A stretch of 46,003 nt of DNA. Source: Flemingiibacterium sp045586505 (GTDB lineage Bacteria > Bacillota > Clostridia > Oscillospirales > CAG-272). A model generated the notes under the pieces. It saw nothing but the letters and a program-made list of their open reading frames with translations, searched no databases and had not been told where the DNA came from. Both the position numbers and the translations under genes were made by a program. Shown one piece after another: positions 17,896-25,885 of this stretch (within the stretch, counting starts at the first letter, position 1; every line of letters starts with the position of its first letter). The stretch spans positions 1 to 46,003 of the forward strand of contig JAZNAL010000051.1 in assembly GCA_045586505.1 (NCBI GenBank), written 5' to 3'.

Positions 17896-18096
17896 ATTGG
17901 GATCGAGAGCGGAGATTTCTTCGGTCTGCGAAGCAAATTGATGCGATGCGCATCAAAGAAGAAAACTCCAAGGGTCATAATCGCTTTGTTATTAGCTCAA
18001 ATAATCATTGGGATCGGGAGGCGGAGTTTTCTTCGGTTTGCGAAGCAAATTGATGCGATGCGCATCAAAGAAGAAAACTCTAAGGGTCATAATCGC
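17896..18096. repeat. Two tandem copies of an approximately 90-bp structured repeat between argJ and argB
   Basis: Copy A (17896-17984) and copy B (18007-18096) differ at about five bases plus one inserted G. Each can fold as a junction: an outer stem GAGTTTTCTTC/GAAGAAAACTC (perfect in B, one mismatch in A) enclosing TTTGC-GAA-GCAAA and TTGATGCG-ATG-CGCATCAA. Both end in GGGTCATAATCGC. They fill the argJ-argB gap and would be present in the arg mRNA. No coding frame is supported. Confidence 0.9.
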
Positions 18097-18111
18097 AAAG
18101 CGATTATGACC
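18085..18111. repeat. Perfect 12-bp inverted repeat across the argJ stop codon
   Basis: GGTCATAATCGC and its complement are separated by AAA. The arms join the end of repeat copy B to the last codons of argJ, so the argJ stop codon (18104-18106) lies in a hairpin. There is no T-run, so it is not a classical terminator; it may stabilise or process the mRNA. Confidence 0.8.
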
Positions 18112-19339
18112 TATAATCTCCGTTTATACGAACATACTCGTAGGACAGATCGCAGCCATAAGCGATAGCGCCGGCGTCGCCGCACTTCATGTCGATGTCG
18201 ATGGTGATATGACGGCGCAGGAGGATGTCCTTTGCCTGCTCCTCAGAGAAAGCAACACCTCTGCCGTTCTCGCAGACGAGTATTTCACCCGCATGGGAGA
18301 CAAATCTGACGTCGATCTTATCGGTGTCAATATCAACCCCCGCGTAACCGATCGCGCAGAGGATGCGTCCCCAGTTAGCGTCCGCGCCGAACATAGCGGT
18401 CTTGACAAGGGATGAGCTGATAACGGACTTTGCCAGCACACGCGCACCTTCCACGTCGGTGAAGCCGTGCACGTTGCACTGGATAAGCTTGGTCGCACCC
18501 TCACCGTCGGATGCTATAGCGATTGAAAGTCTGCGGCAGATCGTATCAAGGCAAGCCTTGAATGCTTCGAAATCCTCGCCCTCAGCGGTGATCTCAGCGT
18601 TGCCTGCCTTACCGGAAGCCATAACGGTTACGGTATCGTTTGTGGATGTATCACCGTCCACGGAAACCATGTTGAAGGTGTCCTTAATTACCGCAGAAAG
18701 TGCCTTCTGGAGCATCTCGGAAGAAATAGCCGCGTCTGTAGTAATAAAGCACAGCATAGTTGCCATGTTGGGGCGGATCATACCCGAACCCTTGCAGATA
18801 CCGCCAATGTGTACGGTCTTTCCGCCAATCGTAGTCTCAAACGCGTATTCCTTCTTCTTGACGTCGGTGGTCATGATAGCACAAGCCGCCTTATCAGATG
18901 CCTCAGCACCGTAAGCAAGCTCGGAAATAAGCGTAGGAATGCCGTTTTCTATAGGCTCGATGGGAAGCGGTACACCGATAACACCGGTGGATGCGACGAT
19001 GATATCGTCAGCCGAAATATTCAGTGCCTTTGCCAGCATATCGCAGGTGGCGTTTGCTTTATCATAGCCGTCAGTGTTGCAGGTGTTTGCGTTGCCGCTG
19101 TTGCAGATTACGGCTCTCGCCTTACCGTTTGCAAGATGTGCGCGGGTAACGCCTACAGGCGCCGCGAAAACCTTGTTGGTGGTGTAAACGCCCGCCGCGT
19201 TGCATATATCGTCAGCAACGATCAGCGCGAGGTCTCGCCTCTGCTTATTTTTGCGAAAACCTGCATGGATTCCCGCCGCACGAAAGCCCGCCGCGGCACA
19301 TATACCGCCCTCACAGGCTGTGATTTTGTAATCGGTCAT
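18104..19339 (-). CDS. argJ: Bifunctional ornithine acetyltransferase / N-acetylglutamate synthase
   Basis: ArgJ moves the acetyl group from acetylornithine back to glutamate, making the pathway cyclic. The 411-residue precursor cleaves itself; the junction GSGMIRPNMATML contains the Ala-Thr bond whose Thr becomes the nucleophile. STGVIGVPL and VDGDTSTNDT are further family signatures. Whether it also uses acetyl-CoA (bifunctional) cannot be decided here, but no argA or argE gene is seen in the cluster. AAAGGA precedes the ATG. The stop codon sits in a hairpin shared with the downstream repeat. Confidence 0.95.
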   Translation of the reverse strand: MTDYKITACEGGICAAAGFRAAGIHAGFRKNKQRRDLALIVADDICNAAGVYTTNKVFAAPVGVTRAHLANGKARAVICNSGNANTCNTDGYDKANATCDMLAKALNISADDIIVASTGVIGVPLPIEPIENGIPTLISELAYGAEASDKAACAIMTTDVKKKEYAFETTIGGKTVHIGGICKGSGMIRPNMATMLCFITTDAAISSEMLQKALSAVIKDTFNMVSVDGDTSTNDTVTVMASGKAGNAEITAEGEDFEAFKACLDTICRRLSIAIASDGEGATKLIQCNVHGFTDVEGARVLAKSVISSSLVKTAMFGADANWGRILCAIGYAGVDIDTDKIDVRFVSHAGEILVCENGRGVAFSEEQAKDILLRRHITIDIDMKCGDAGAIAYGCDLSYEYVRINGDYRS

Positions 19340-19357
19340 GATTTTTGTCCTTTCGTA

Positions 19358-20080
19358 TTAAATAAACCCGCCGTTGACTCCGAGCACCTGCCCGGTGACA
19401 TACGATGCGGTGCTGAGGAAATATACGCATTCAGCAACCTCAGCGGGTGTGCCCATACGGCACATCGGAACTTCCTCGCAGAATTCGGCAAGCTCGTCCG
19501 CCGGCAAATTTTTATTCATATCGGTATCAATAACCCCAGGCGACACGCAGTTAACGCGTATGCCAGACGGTGCCACCTCTTTTGAGAGCGCCTTGGTAAA
19601 ACCGATAAGTGCCGCCTTGGCGGTGGAATACTGCACCTCGCAGGATGCACCAACCTGTCCCCAGATCGAAGCAACATTGATGATACTGCCCCGTTTCTCG
19701 TGCACCATGTACGGTAGTGCATATCGCGTACAGTTCATGGCGCCGAACAGATTGACGTCAAACAGCCGCCGCTCGCGGTCAATGGGGAGCATATCAAATG
19801 GTATCATCTCATCGATAGCCGCATTATTTACAAGCGTATCGATCCTATTATCAAAGCTCGCCGCGAATTCAACAAGTGCCCTGCACTCTTCGGCGATTCC
19901 AACATCAGCCTTGAATATATGAGCTTCTCCGCCACAACTGTTTATATTGTCAGCAAGTGTCCTTGCCGCGGCTTCGGAGGAGTTGTAGTTGATTATCACT
20001 CTGTATCCTCGGGACGCGAAATATTCTGCGCAGGCACGTCCTATTCCGCGGGACGCGCCGGTTATAAGTACTGTTTTCAT
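19358..20080 (-). CDS. SDR oxidoreductase, probably YmfI-type EF-P 5-aminopentanone reductase
   Basis: A 240-residue short-chain dehydrogenase with a complete fold: TGASRGIG nucleotide loop, NNAA, catalytic Ser in NVASIWG, and YxxxK as YSTAK. The stretch SIWGQVGASCEVQYS is close to Bacillus YmfI (SSIWGETGASCEVLYS as I recall it), which reduces the 5-aminopentanone modification on elongation factor P. A general FabG-like reductase is the alternative. It sits between argC (2 nt gap) and argJ (18 nt gap) in the arg operon, although it has no step in arginine synthesis. No efp gene is in the window. Confidence 0.75.
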   Translation of the reverse strand: MKTVLITGASRGIGRACAEYFASRGYRVIINYNSSEAAARTLADNINSCGGEAHIFKADVGIAEECRALVEFAASFDNRIDTLVNNAAIDEMIPFDMLPIDRERRLFDVNLFGAMNCTRYALPYMVHEKRGSIINVASIWGQVGASCEVQYSTAKAALIGFTKALSKEVAPSGIRVNCVSPGVIDTDMNKNLPADELAEFCEEVPMCRMGTPAEVAECVYFLSTASYVTGQVLGVNGGFI

Positions 20081-20082
20081 CT

Positions 20083-21126
20083 TTAAAAAGCGGGCGGGAC
20101 CATTAAAAGTCCGGTAGTCTCGTCAAGTCCGAAGCGAATGTTCATGTTCTGGATCGCCTGACCTGCCGCACCCTTGACCATGTTGTCGATGACCGACGAG
20201 ATGATAAGCGTACCTGCATGTGCGTCCACATGAATGGAGATATCGCAGTAATTGGACATTTTTACGTTCTTGATATTGGCATAATTTCCGAGCTTTTCAA
20301 CGCGGACGAACTTTTCGTTCTTGTACGCGTCACACCATACCGCGTGAAGCTCCTCCGCCGACATCGCAGTACCCTTCTTTGAAAGTCTGCAGTAAAGCGT
20401 GGACTCGATGCCGCGATTTACGGGAAGCAGGTGGGGCACGAAGGTCACCTTTACAGGCGAGCCTGCAAGATAGCTGAGCGTCTGCTCGATCTCGGGAGTG
20501 TGACGGTGAGCGCCAGCCTTATAAGCGGCAAAAGCCTCGTTTGTGTCGGGATAGTGTGTGCCTTGTGTAAGTCCTCTACCCGCACCGGTTACACCGGATT
20601 TTGAGTCGATGATGATGTGATCGATCTCGATAATTCCCGCTTTGATGGCAGGCATCAAAGCAAGTGAGATGGAGGTGGGATAGCAGCCAGGATTGCCGAT
20701 GATGGGAGCATCCTTGATCTCGCTTCTGTGAAGCTCGGGGATGCAGTATACAGCTTCTTTATGAAGCTCGGGATGCTTGTACTCCTTGCCGTACCACTTG
20801 TTGTAGTCGGCTTCGTTGTGTAGACGGAAGTCTGCACCAAGGTCAATGAGCACCGCTCCCGCAGCCTTGCACTTGACCGCCATTTCCTCGGAAACTCCGT
20901 GCGGCACGGATGCAAATACCACGTCACAGCGGGGGATGATCTCATCCACACCCTCAAGGGTCATGGGGAGAATTTCCTTTAAGTTGGGATAAATATCGTC
21001 GATCTGCTGTCCCGTGTTGGAAACGGAAACCACCGCTTCGATCTTAACCTCGGGATGATTTATAAGTATGCGTGCAAGCTCCGCTCCCGCGTAGCCAGTA
21101 GCGCCTATAATTCCGACTTTAATCAT
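20083..21126 (-). CDS. argC: N-acetyl-gamma-glutamyl-phosphate reductase
   Basis: It reduces acetylglutamyl phosphate to the semialdehyde with NADPH. The N-terminal GATGYAGAELARIL binds the cofactor, and the catalytic Cys is in the signature GNPGCYPTS. A conserved His-containing HRHTPEIEQ stretch follows. 347 residues is usual. Its ATG overlaps the argH stop (ATGA, 21123-21126), so translation is coupled. Confidence 0.96.
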   Translation of the reverse strand: MIKVGIIGATGYAGAELARILINHPEVKIEAVVSVSNTGQQIDDIYPNLKEILPMTLEGVDEIIPRCDVVFASVPHGVSEEMAVKCKAAGAVLIDLGADFRLHNEADYNKWYGKEYKHPELHKEAVYCIPELHRSEIKDAPIIGNPGCYPTSISLALMPAIKAGIIEIDHIIIDSKSGVTGAGRGLTQGTHYPDTNEAFAAYKAGAHRHTPEIEQTLSYLAGSPVKVTFVPHLLPVNRGIESTLYCRLSKKGTAMSAEELHAVWCDAYKNEKFVRVEKLGNYANIKNVKMSNYCDISIHVDAHAGTLIISSVIDNMVKGAAGQAIQNMNIRFGLDETTGLLMVPPAF

Positions 21127-22502
21127 TTATTTTCCTCCAGGAATTTGTCAACAAGCGAGATCTGATAAATTACAGACTCCTTTGCGGGACCTCCGCGAAC
21201 ATTTCTTCCGTTGACGCAGTTTGTAAGATCGATGGCTTTGTAAACATCGTTCTCGAATATGTGGCAGACCGCCTTGTATTCGTCGAGAGTCAGCTCCTCA
21301 AGTGTCTTACCGTTGTCGATGCAGTATGCAACAAGCGTGCCCGATACCTTGTAGGCATCCCGGAAGGGCATTCCCTTCTTAACGAGGTAATCCGCAAGGT
21401 CGGTGGCGTTGATGAAGCCCTGCGCCGCCGCACGTCTTAACCTGTCTGCGCGGACAGTCATGGTAGCGAACATCGAGGTAAATACCTCAATGGAGATAAG
21501 TGTATTGTCGATGGCATCGAAGATGGCTTCCTTATCCTCCTGCATATCCTTGTTGTATGCAAGCGGGAGGGATTTCATCATGGAATACAGCGCCATCATA
21601 TCGCCGTAAACTCTGCCGGTCTTGCCGCGTACCAATTCCGCAACATCAGGATTCTTCTTCTGCGGCATAATGGACGAGCCGGTTGAAAATGCGTCATCAA
21701 GCTCGATAAAGCCGAACTCGGAAGAGCACCAGAGGATGATCTCCTCGGAGAAGCGGCTCATGTGCATCATAAGCAGGGACAGATCAGATGCAAGCTCCAA
21801 TACAAAATCGCGGTCGGAAACGCCGTCGATGGAGTTTTCGGTTACCTTCGGGAAGCCGAGCAGCTCGGCAACTCGTTCACGGTTGATGGGATATGTGGTG
21901 GATGCCAGCGCTCCCGAGCCGAGAGGCATAACGCGTGTTCTGCGCTCGGTGTCGCACAGGCGATCATAGTCGCGCATGAGCATCTGCGCATAAGCAAGAA
22001 TATAGTGAGCAAAGGTCACAGGCTGAGCACGCTGAAGGTGGGTGTAGCCCGCCATAACTGTATCGGTGTGCAGCTTAGCCTTATCGCTTATCGCTTCAAG
22101 AAGCGACAGCACGCGTGACTTTATCTCAGCAATCTCGTCGAGCAGATACATACGAATATCCAGCGCCACCTGGTCGTTGCGACTACGGGCGGTGTGCAGA
22201 CGCTTGCCCGTGTCACCGATACGGCTCGTCAGAATGGTCTCGATGTTCATATGGATATCCTCGGCGTCGATGGAAAACTCCTGCTTGCCCGCTTCAATGT
22301 CGGCAAGTATCTCGCGAAGCGATGCCACTATCTTTTCGGACTCGCTTTTCTCGATAATACCGCATTCGCCGAGCATGGTAGCGTGAGCGATGGAGCCTGT
22401 GATATCCTGACGGTACATACGACCGTCAAAGGAAATTGAGGAGTTGAAATCGTTTACACGAGAGTCAACATCCTTTTTAAAACGTCCCTGCCAGAGTTTC
22501 AT
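21123..22502 (-). CDS. argH: Argininosuccinate lyase
   Basis: It splits argininosuccinate into arginine and fumarate, the last step. Of 459 residues, the signature GSSIMPQKKNPD carries the mobile catalytic loop; HTARSRNDQVA and TVMAGYTHLQRAQP are the other fumarase-superfamily blocks. The ribosome-binding site is unusual: the only good purine run (GAAAGGA) is about 29 nt before the ATG, with a GCGGA/TCCGC hairpin between that could bring it closer. The 256-nt gap to argG holds repeats. Confidence 0.96.
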   Translation of the reverse strand: MKLWQGRFKKDVDSRVNDFNSSISFDGRMYRQDITGSIAHATMLGECGIIEKSESEKIVASLREILADIEAGKQEFSIDAEDIHMNIETILTSRIGDTGKRLHTARSRNDQVALDIRMYLLDEIAEIKSRVLSLLEAISDKAKLHTDTVMAGYTHLQRAQPVTFAHYILAYAQMLMRDYDRLCDTERRTRVMPLGSGALASTTYPINRERVAELLGFPKVTENSIDGVSDRDFVLELASDLSLLMMHMSRFSEEIILWCSSEFGFIELDDAFSTGSSIMPQKKNPDVAELVRGKTGRVYGDMMALYSMMKSLPLAYNKDMQEDKEAIFDAIDNTLISIEVFTSMFATMTVRADRLRRAAAQGFINATDLADYLVKKGMPFRDAYKVSGTLVAYCIDNGKTLEELTLDEYKAVCHIFENDVYKAIDLTNCVNGRNVRGGPAKESVIYQISLVDKFLEENK

Positions 22503-22551
22503 TGTATGCTAAAGCGGAATGATCCGCATCCTTTCGTTTTTCTTTATAAAA

Positions 22552-22590
22552 AGCTATGCTTGGGAGATTATAAATCCCCCAAGTATGCTT
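22552..22590 (-). repeat. Imperfect hairpin upstream of argH
   Basis: AGCTATGCTTGGG pairs with CCCAAGTATGCT around an AT-rich loop; on the minus strand it is followed after a few bases by CTTTTT. It could be a weak terminator or attenuator between argG and argH, but the T-run is not immediately next to the stem. Confidence 0.5.
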
Positions 22591-22618
22591 TAATCTGTTA
22601 TGAAAATATGTTGCCACG

Positions 22619-22735
22619 ACAGCCGAGCCAAGGAAGGGAGTGCAGGGGGGGACCTGCGGATCGGCGCCTGAGAGCAGCTGGTTCCCCCCTGCCGAGGGGA
22701 GCGCACGGAGTGCGCGTGGGGAGCTGAGCTCCCCG
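22619..22735 (+). repeat. Dispersed structured repeat, copy 1 (between argG and argH)
   Basis: A GC-rich block begins with AGCCGAGCC and has a 13-bp stem (22642-22654 with 22680-22692, one G-U pair) whose loop holds GGATCGGCGCCTGAGAGCA. Smaller hairpins follow: GCGCA/TGCGC and GGGGAGC/GCTCCCC. A second copy lies at 24281-24377 in the opposite orientation. No coding frame is supported. It would be part of the argG-argH transcript. Confidence 0.85.
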
Positions 22736-22758
22736 AAAAGTACGGCTTGGCGGAACGC

Positions 22759-23988
22759 TTATTTTCCGCGCTTTGCGTCAAGCTTTGCCTTAACCTTGAT
22801 CGGCAGACCAAAGAGGTTGATAAAGCCTCTGGAATCAGCCTGGTTGTAGTCCTCGTCCTCGCCGAAGGAAGCGGTCTGCTCATCGTAGAGGGTGTAGGGA
22901 GAGGTAACGCCCGCGTTTATGATGTTGCCCTTGTAGAGCTTGAGGGTTACGTCACCGGTAACGGTCTCGTTTACCTTGTCAACGAAGGTGCAGAGAGCCT
23001 CGCGAAGAGGTGTGAACCACTGACCGTTGTAGCAGAGATCAGCCATCTTGGGAGCGACCTGAGCCTGCATGAAGTGGAAGGTCTCCTTGTCAAGAGTAAT
23101 GGTCTCAAGCACGTTGTGAGCCTTGTAGAGGATGGTGCCTGCGGGAGTCTCGTATACGCCGCGGCTCTTCATGCCCACAAGACGGTTTTCAACGATATCG
23201 AGAAGACCGATGCCGTTTGCTCCGCCGATCTCGTTCAAGTAGGTAACAAGCTCAACTGCGCCCATTTCCTTGCCGTCAACAGCTGTGGGAATACCCTTTT
23301 CAAAATGGATCTTAACATAGGTGGGCTTGTCGGGAGCCTGCTCGGGGGATACGCCAAGCTCAAGGAAGCCGGGCTTGTTGTACTGAGGCTCGTTTGCGGG
23401 AGATTCGAGATCCATACCCTCGTGGGACAGATGCCAGAGGTTCTTGTCCTTAGAATAGTTGGTCTCGCGGTTGATCTTTAAGGGAATGTTATGTGCTTCT
23501 GCATAGTCGATCTCCTCGTCGCGGGACTTGATATCCCACTCGCGCCAGGGAGCGATGATAGCCATATCGGGAGCGAATGCCTTGATGGTCAGCTCGAAGC
23601 GAACCTGGTCGTTACCCTTACCGGTACAGCCGTGGCAGATAGCGTCAGCACCCTCTGCGAGAGCGATCTCAACGAGACGCTTTGCGATGCAGGGGCGAGC
23701 GTGGGAGGTACCAAGGAGGTAATCCTCGTACTTAGCGTCTGCCTTGAGACAGGGCCAGATGTAGTTTTCGATGTAATCCTGCTTTAAGTCCTCGATATAG
23801 AGCTTGGACGCACCGGTCTTGATAGCCTTCTCCTCGAGACCGTCAAGCTCGGTTCCCTGACCGACGTCACCGGAAACGGCGATAACTTCGCAGTTATTGT
23901 AATTTTCCTTCAGCCACGGAATGATAATGGAAGTATCAAGTCCGCCCGAATAAGCAAGTACTACTTTTTTGATGTTTTTCTTGTCCAT
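22759..23988 (-). CDS. argG: Argininosuccinate synthase
   Basis: It condenses citrulline and aspartate with ATP. The start MDKKNIKKVVLAYSGG at 23988 is preferred because the longer frame (to 24090) runs through the promoter and operator region; it gives 409 residues, usual for the family. The PP-loop AYSGGLDTS is at the N-terminus, and GCTGKGNDQVRFE and the DxESP-type stretch are also present. A GAGG precedes the ATG. It is the first gene of the arg run, with its own promoter at 24028-24056 and ArgR-like sites. Confidence 0.96.
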   Translation of the reverse strand: MDKKNIKKVVLAYSGGLDTSIIIPWLKENYNNCEVIAVSGDVGQGTELDGLEEKAIKTGASKLYIEDLKQDYIENYIWPCLKADAKYEDYLLGTSHARPCIAKRLVEIALAEGADAICHGCTGKGNDQVRFELTIKAFAPDMAIIAPWREWDIKSRDEEIDYAEAHNIPLKINRETNYSKDKNLWHLSHEGMDLESPANEPQYNKPGFLELGVSPEQAPDKPTYVKIHFEKGIPTAVDGKEMGAVELVTYLNEIGGANGIGLLDIVENRLVGMKSRGVYETPAGTILYKAHNVLETITLDKETFHFMQAQVAPKMADLCYNGQWFTPLREALCTFVDKVNETVTGDVTLKLYKGNIINAGVTSPYTLYDEQTASFGEDEDYNQADSRGFINLFGLPIKVKAKLDAKRGK

Positions 23989-24027
23989 GATATGTAACCT
24001 CTTTTTGTAGATTTTGATTATGCATAT

Positions 24028-24056
24028 ATTATACACCATTCCATGCATAATTTCAA
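24028..24056 (-). promoter_or_regulatory. argG promoter
   Basis: On the minus strand TTGAAA (24051-24056) and TATAAT (24028-24033) are 17 nt apart, 40 nt before the argG start codon. An ARG-box-like TGCATAATTTCA (24044-24055) overlaps the -35 element. Confidence 0.82.
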
Positions 24057-24074
24057 GATAATTATGGCATAACA

Positions 24075-24090
24075 ATGTATAATTATTCAT
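24075..24090. promoter_or_regulatory. Candidate ArgR operator
   Basis: ATGTATAATTATTCAT matches the ArgR palindrome TGAATaattATTCA at nearly all positions. It lies about 20 nt upstream of the argG -35 box. With the second, weaker site over the -35 box this is the paired arrangement expected for arginine repression. No argR gene is in the window. Confidence 0.6.
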
Positions 24091-24280
24091 CCAATGTTTT
24101 TATACAAATGTAATAAATATGTATAAACCGAATGAATACCGTGTCTTTTATGCATAAATCCGTCGGTGTTTCCGAAGAATTTGCAACACCTTATATTATA
24201 GCCTATTTTGCCGTAAAAATCAAGGTTATTTTATAAAATAAACGGGAAAATTATATTTGCGGTAAATTATCATTTATCTA

Positions 24281-24377
24281 TCCTCGCGATGCTTCGCATC
24301 GCTGCGGGCAGGGGGACTACTTTGCTCTCAGACGCCGATCCAATCCGCCCCCCTGCACCCCCTGCTCGGCTCGGCTA
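24281..24377 (-). repeat. Dispersed structured repeat, copy 2 (upstream of argG)
   Basis: Read on the minus strand it repeats copy 1: AGCCGAGCC, then GTGCAGGGGGG, then GGATCGGCGTCTGAGAGCA, then the closing CCCCCTGC arm (stem 24308-24315 with 24349-24356). A GCGATGC-TTC-GCATCGC hairpin (24286-24302) adjoins. Arms and loop are conserved, while the joining bases differ. It sits between the argG promoter region and the deacetylase gene. Confidence 0.85.
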
Positions 24378-24423
24378 AACGATAATTTATTGTAAAAACA
24401 TTATTTCAGAAAGGGTGAAACCA

Positions 24424-25206
24424 TTGCAAAAAACAAAAAAGCTTCTCGCCGCTGTCATGGCGGCGGTTATCGCATTGATTCCATGCACCGCGTATGCGCG
24501 GGACGGGGAGATGCGCTGGTACTGTAAGCCTAACGATAATCATACCCAGCCGCCCATTCCCACTGAGTTTGCTTTTGTTGAACAGTACGGCGGCGTTTTT
24601 ATCGACCGCGAGCACGGTGACGACTGTGCCGACAAGGTGATCTACCTCACCTTCGATGTAGGATACGAAAACGGTAATGTGGCAAAAATCCTGGACATCC
24701 TCAAAAAGCACAATGCCAAGGGTACCTTCTTTATTTTAGAAAACGTGATCCGCCGTGACACCGAGCTTGTCAAGCGGATGTTTGCCGAGGGTCACACTGT
24801 GGCAAATCACACTATGTCCCATAAAAACATGACCTACGCGGACCGTAAAACCTTCGAGTCCGAGCTGTACGGGCTTGAAAAATTATGCACAGAGCTGACA
24901 GGCGGCACCATGTCAAAGCTGTACCGTCCACCGGAGGGATGCTTTTCGGAAAATAACATGAAGATACTTTCGGATATGGGCTACAAGACAGTATTCTGGA
25001 GCTGTGCCTATGCCGATTGGGACAATAATAATCAGCCCTCTCCCGAATCCGCACTGAAAAAGCTGACCACCCGACTGCATAACGGCGAAATTCTTCTGCT
25101 TCATCCCACCTCCTCCACCAATGCGGCGATACTTGATGAATTTTTATGCCACCTTGAATCGCAGGGCTATAGGATAGGCTCGATAGAGGAGTTATGCGGC
25201 GCCTGA
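24424..25206 (+). CDS. PdaA-like polysaccharide (peptidoglycan) deacetylase, exported
   Basis: A NodB-fold deacetylase of about 260 residues with an N-terminal signal peptide (LLAAVMAAVIALIPCTAYA). Motif 1 reads LTFDVGYENG, as in PdaA-type enzymes (LTFDNGYENG) that deacetylate muramic acid on the way to muramic delta-lactam in spore cortex; the second Asp of the usual TFDDG is replaced by Val. Metal-binding HTMSH and RPPEG are present. The TTG at 24424 is preferred, as AAGGGTGA lies just upstream; a GTG at 24415 would add three residues. A spore-cortex role is inference from the family. The stop overlaps the next gene. Confidence 0.82.
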   Translation: MQKTKKLLAAVMAAVIALIPCTAYARDGEMRWYCKPNDNHTQPPIPTEFAFVEQYGGVFIDREHGDDCADKVIYLTFDVGYENGNVAKILDILKKHNAKGTFFILENVIRRDTELVKRMFAEGHTVANHTMSHKNMTYADRKTFESELYGLEKLCTELTGGTMSKLYRPPEGCFSENNMKILSDMGYKTVFWSCAYADWDNNNQPSPESALKKLTTRLHNGEILLLHPTSSTNAAILDEFLCHLESQGYRIGSIEELCGA

Positions 25207-25883
25207 GTGTAATTATTCTGCTTTTCTGTTTGTTAGCTCATCCCATTGCCGCTACAGCCCCAGAGGACAGACTCGCCAACGTATATTTTTCCTGTGACAA
25301 CGAAGATAAGCGCATTGCACTTACCTTTGATGACGGTCCGCACTACAAATACACCGCGGAGATACTTGACATACTTTCCGAATACGACATTAAAGCCACC
25401 TTCTTCGTGGTGGGACAGCTTGCTGAGCGTTATCCCGAGCTGATACTGCGCGAAATTTCCGAGGGGCATGAGGTGGCAAGTCACACATGGTCTCATCCTC
25501 ATCTGTCTGGGCTGTCACCATCCGTTCTGACAAGTGAGCTTTCATCTACGGAGGAGCTTTTATATGAGCTTGCAGAATACCGTCCGCGACTGTTCCGCCC
25601 CCCCGAGGGAAAGTACAGCGACAGCGTGCGCAGAGTGGCGGCAGAGCTTGATTATGAGGTGGTTTTATGGACTGTCGATACCCGCGACTGGGCGCATACG
25701 CCTACTGATAAGATCGTGGAAACTGTACTTGGTAACACCGAATCAGGCTCGATCATACTATGCCACGACTTCGTAGGCGGCGTAAGTCCGACACCCGATG
25801 CGCTAAAACGCTTCATTCCCGAGCTAAAAAGAAACGGTTACGAATTCGTAACCGTTTCGGAGTTGATATTTGACAGTGAATAG
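25194..25883 (+). CDS. Polysaccharide deacetylase (NodB domain), exported
   Basis: A second NodB enzyme of 229 residues with a signal peptide (VIILLFCLLAHPIAA). It keeps the full catalytic set: LTFDDGP, SHTWSHPHL with the HxxxH metal site, RPPEGKYS, and WTVDTRDW. It is therefore a canonical metal-dependent N-deacetylase of peptidoglycan or chitin-type sugars, unlike its upstream partner. The ATG lies 13 nt inside the previous gene with AGAGGA before it, so the two are coupled. The extreme 3' end contains a 28-bp perfect palindrome. Confidence 0.88.
   Translation: MRRLSVIILLFCLLAHPIAATAPEDRLANVYFSCDNEDKRIALTFDDGPHYKYTAEILDILSEYDIKATFFVVGQLAERYPELILREISEGHEVASHTWSHPHLSGLSPSVLTSELSSTEELLYELAEYRPRLFRPPEGKYSDSVRRVAAELDYEVVLWTVDTRDWAHTPTDKIVETVLGNTESGSIILCHDFVGGVSPTPDALKRFIPELKRNGYEFVTVSELIFDSE
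25831..25858. repeat. 28-bp perfect palindrome at the end of the deacetylase gene
   Basis: Arms of 14 bp (GAAACGGTTACGAA and its complement) meet with no loop and lie inside the coding sequence, 25 nt before its stop and between convergent genes. There is no T-run on the plus strand; read on the minus strand the stem is followed by TTTTTAGC, so it could terminate the Na/Pi cotransporter transcript. Confidence 0.8.
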
Positions 25884-25885
25884 CC

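Noticed and set aside
17896..18096. CRISPR-like repeats
   Set aside because: Only two copies of a 90-bp unit with internal hairpins and no spacer pattern or cas gene.
22514..22534. Leader peptide (M-R-I-I-P-L) before argH
   Set aside because: The purine run abuts its ATG with no spacing, it has no arginine codon bias beyond one Arg, and no terminator pair depends on it.
24281..24377. Rho-independent terminator for argG or the deacetylase
   Set aside because: The stem is strong but there is no T-run on either side, and its loop is conserved in a second copy, so it is listed as a repeat.
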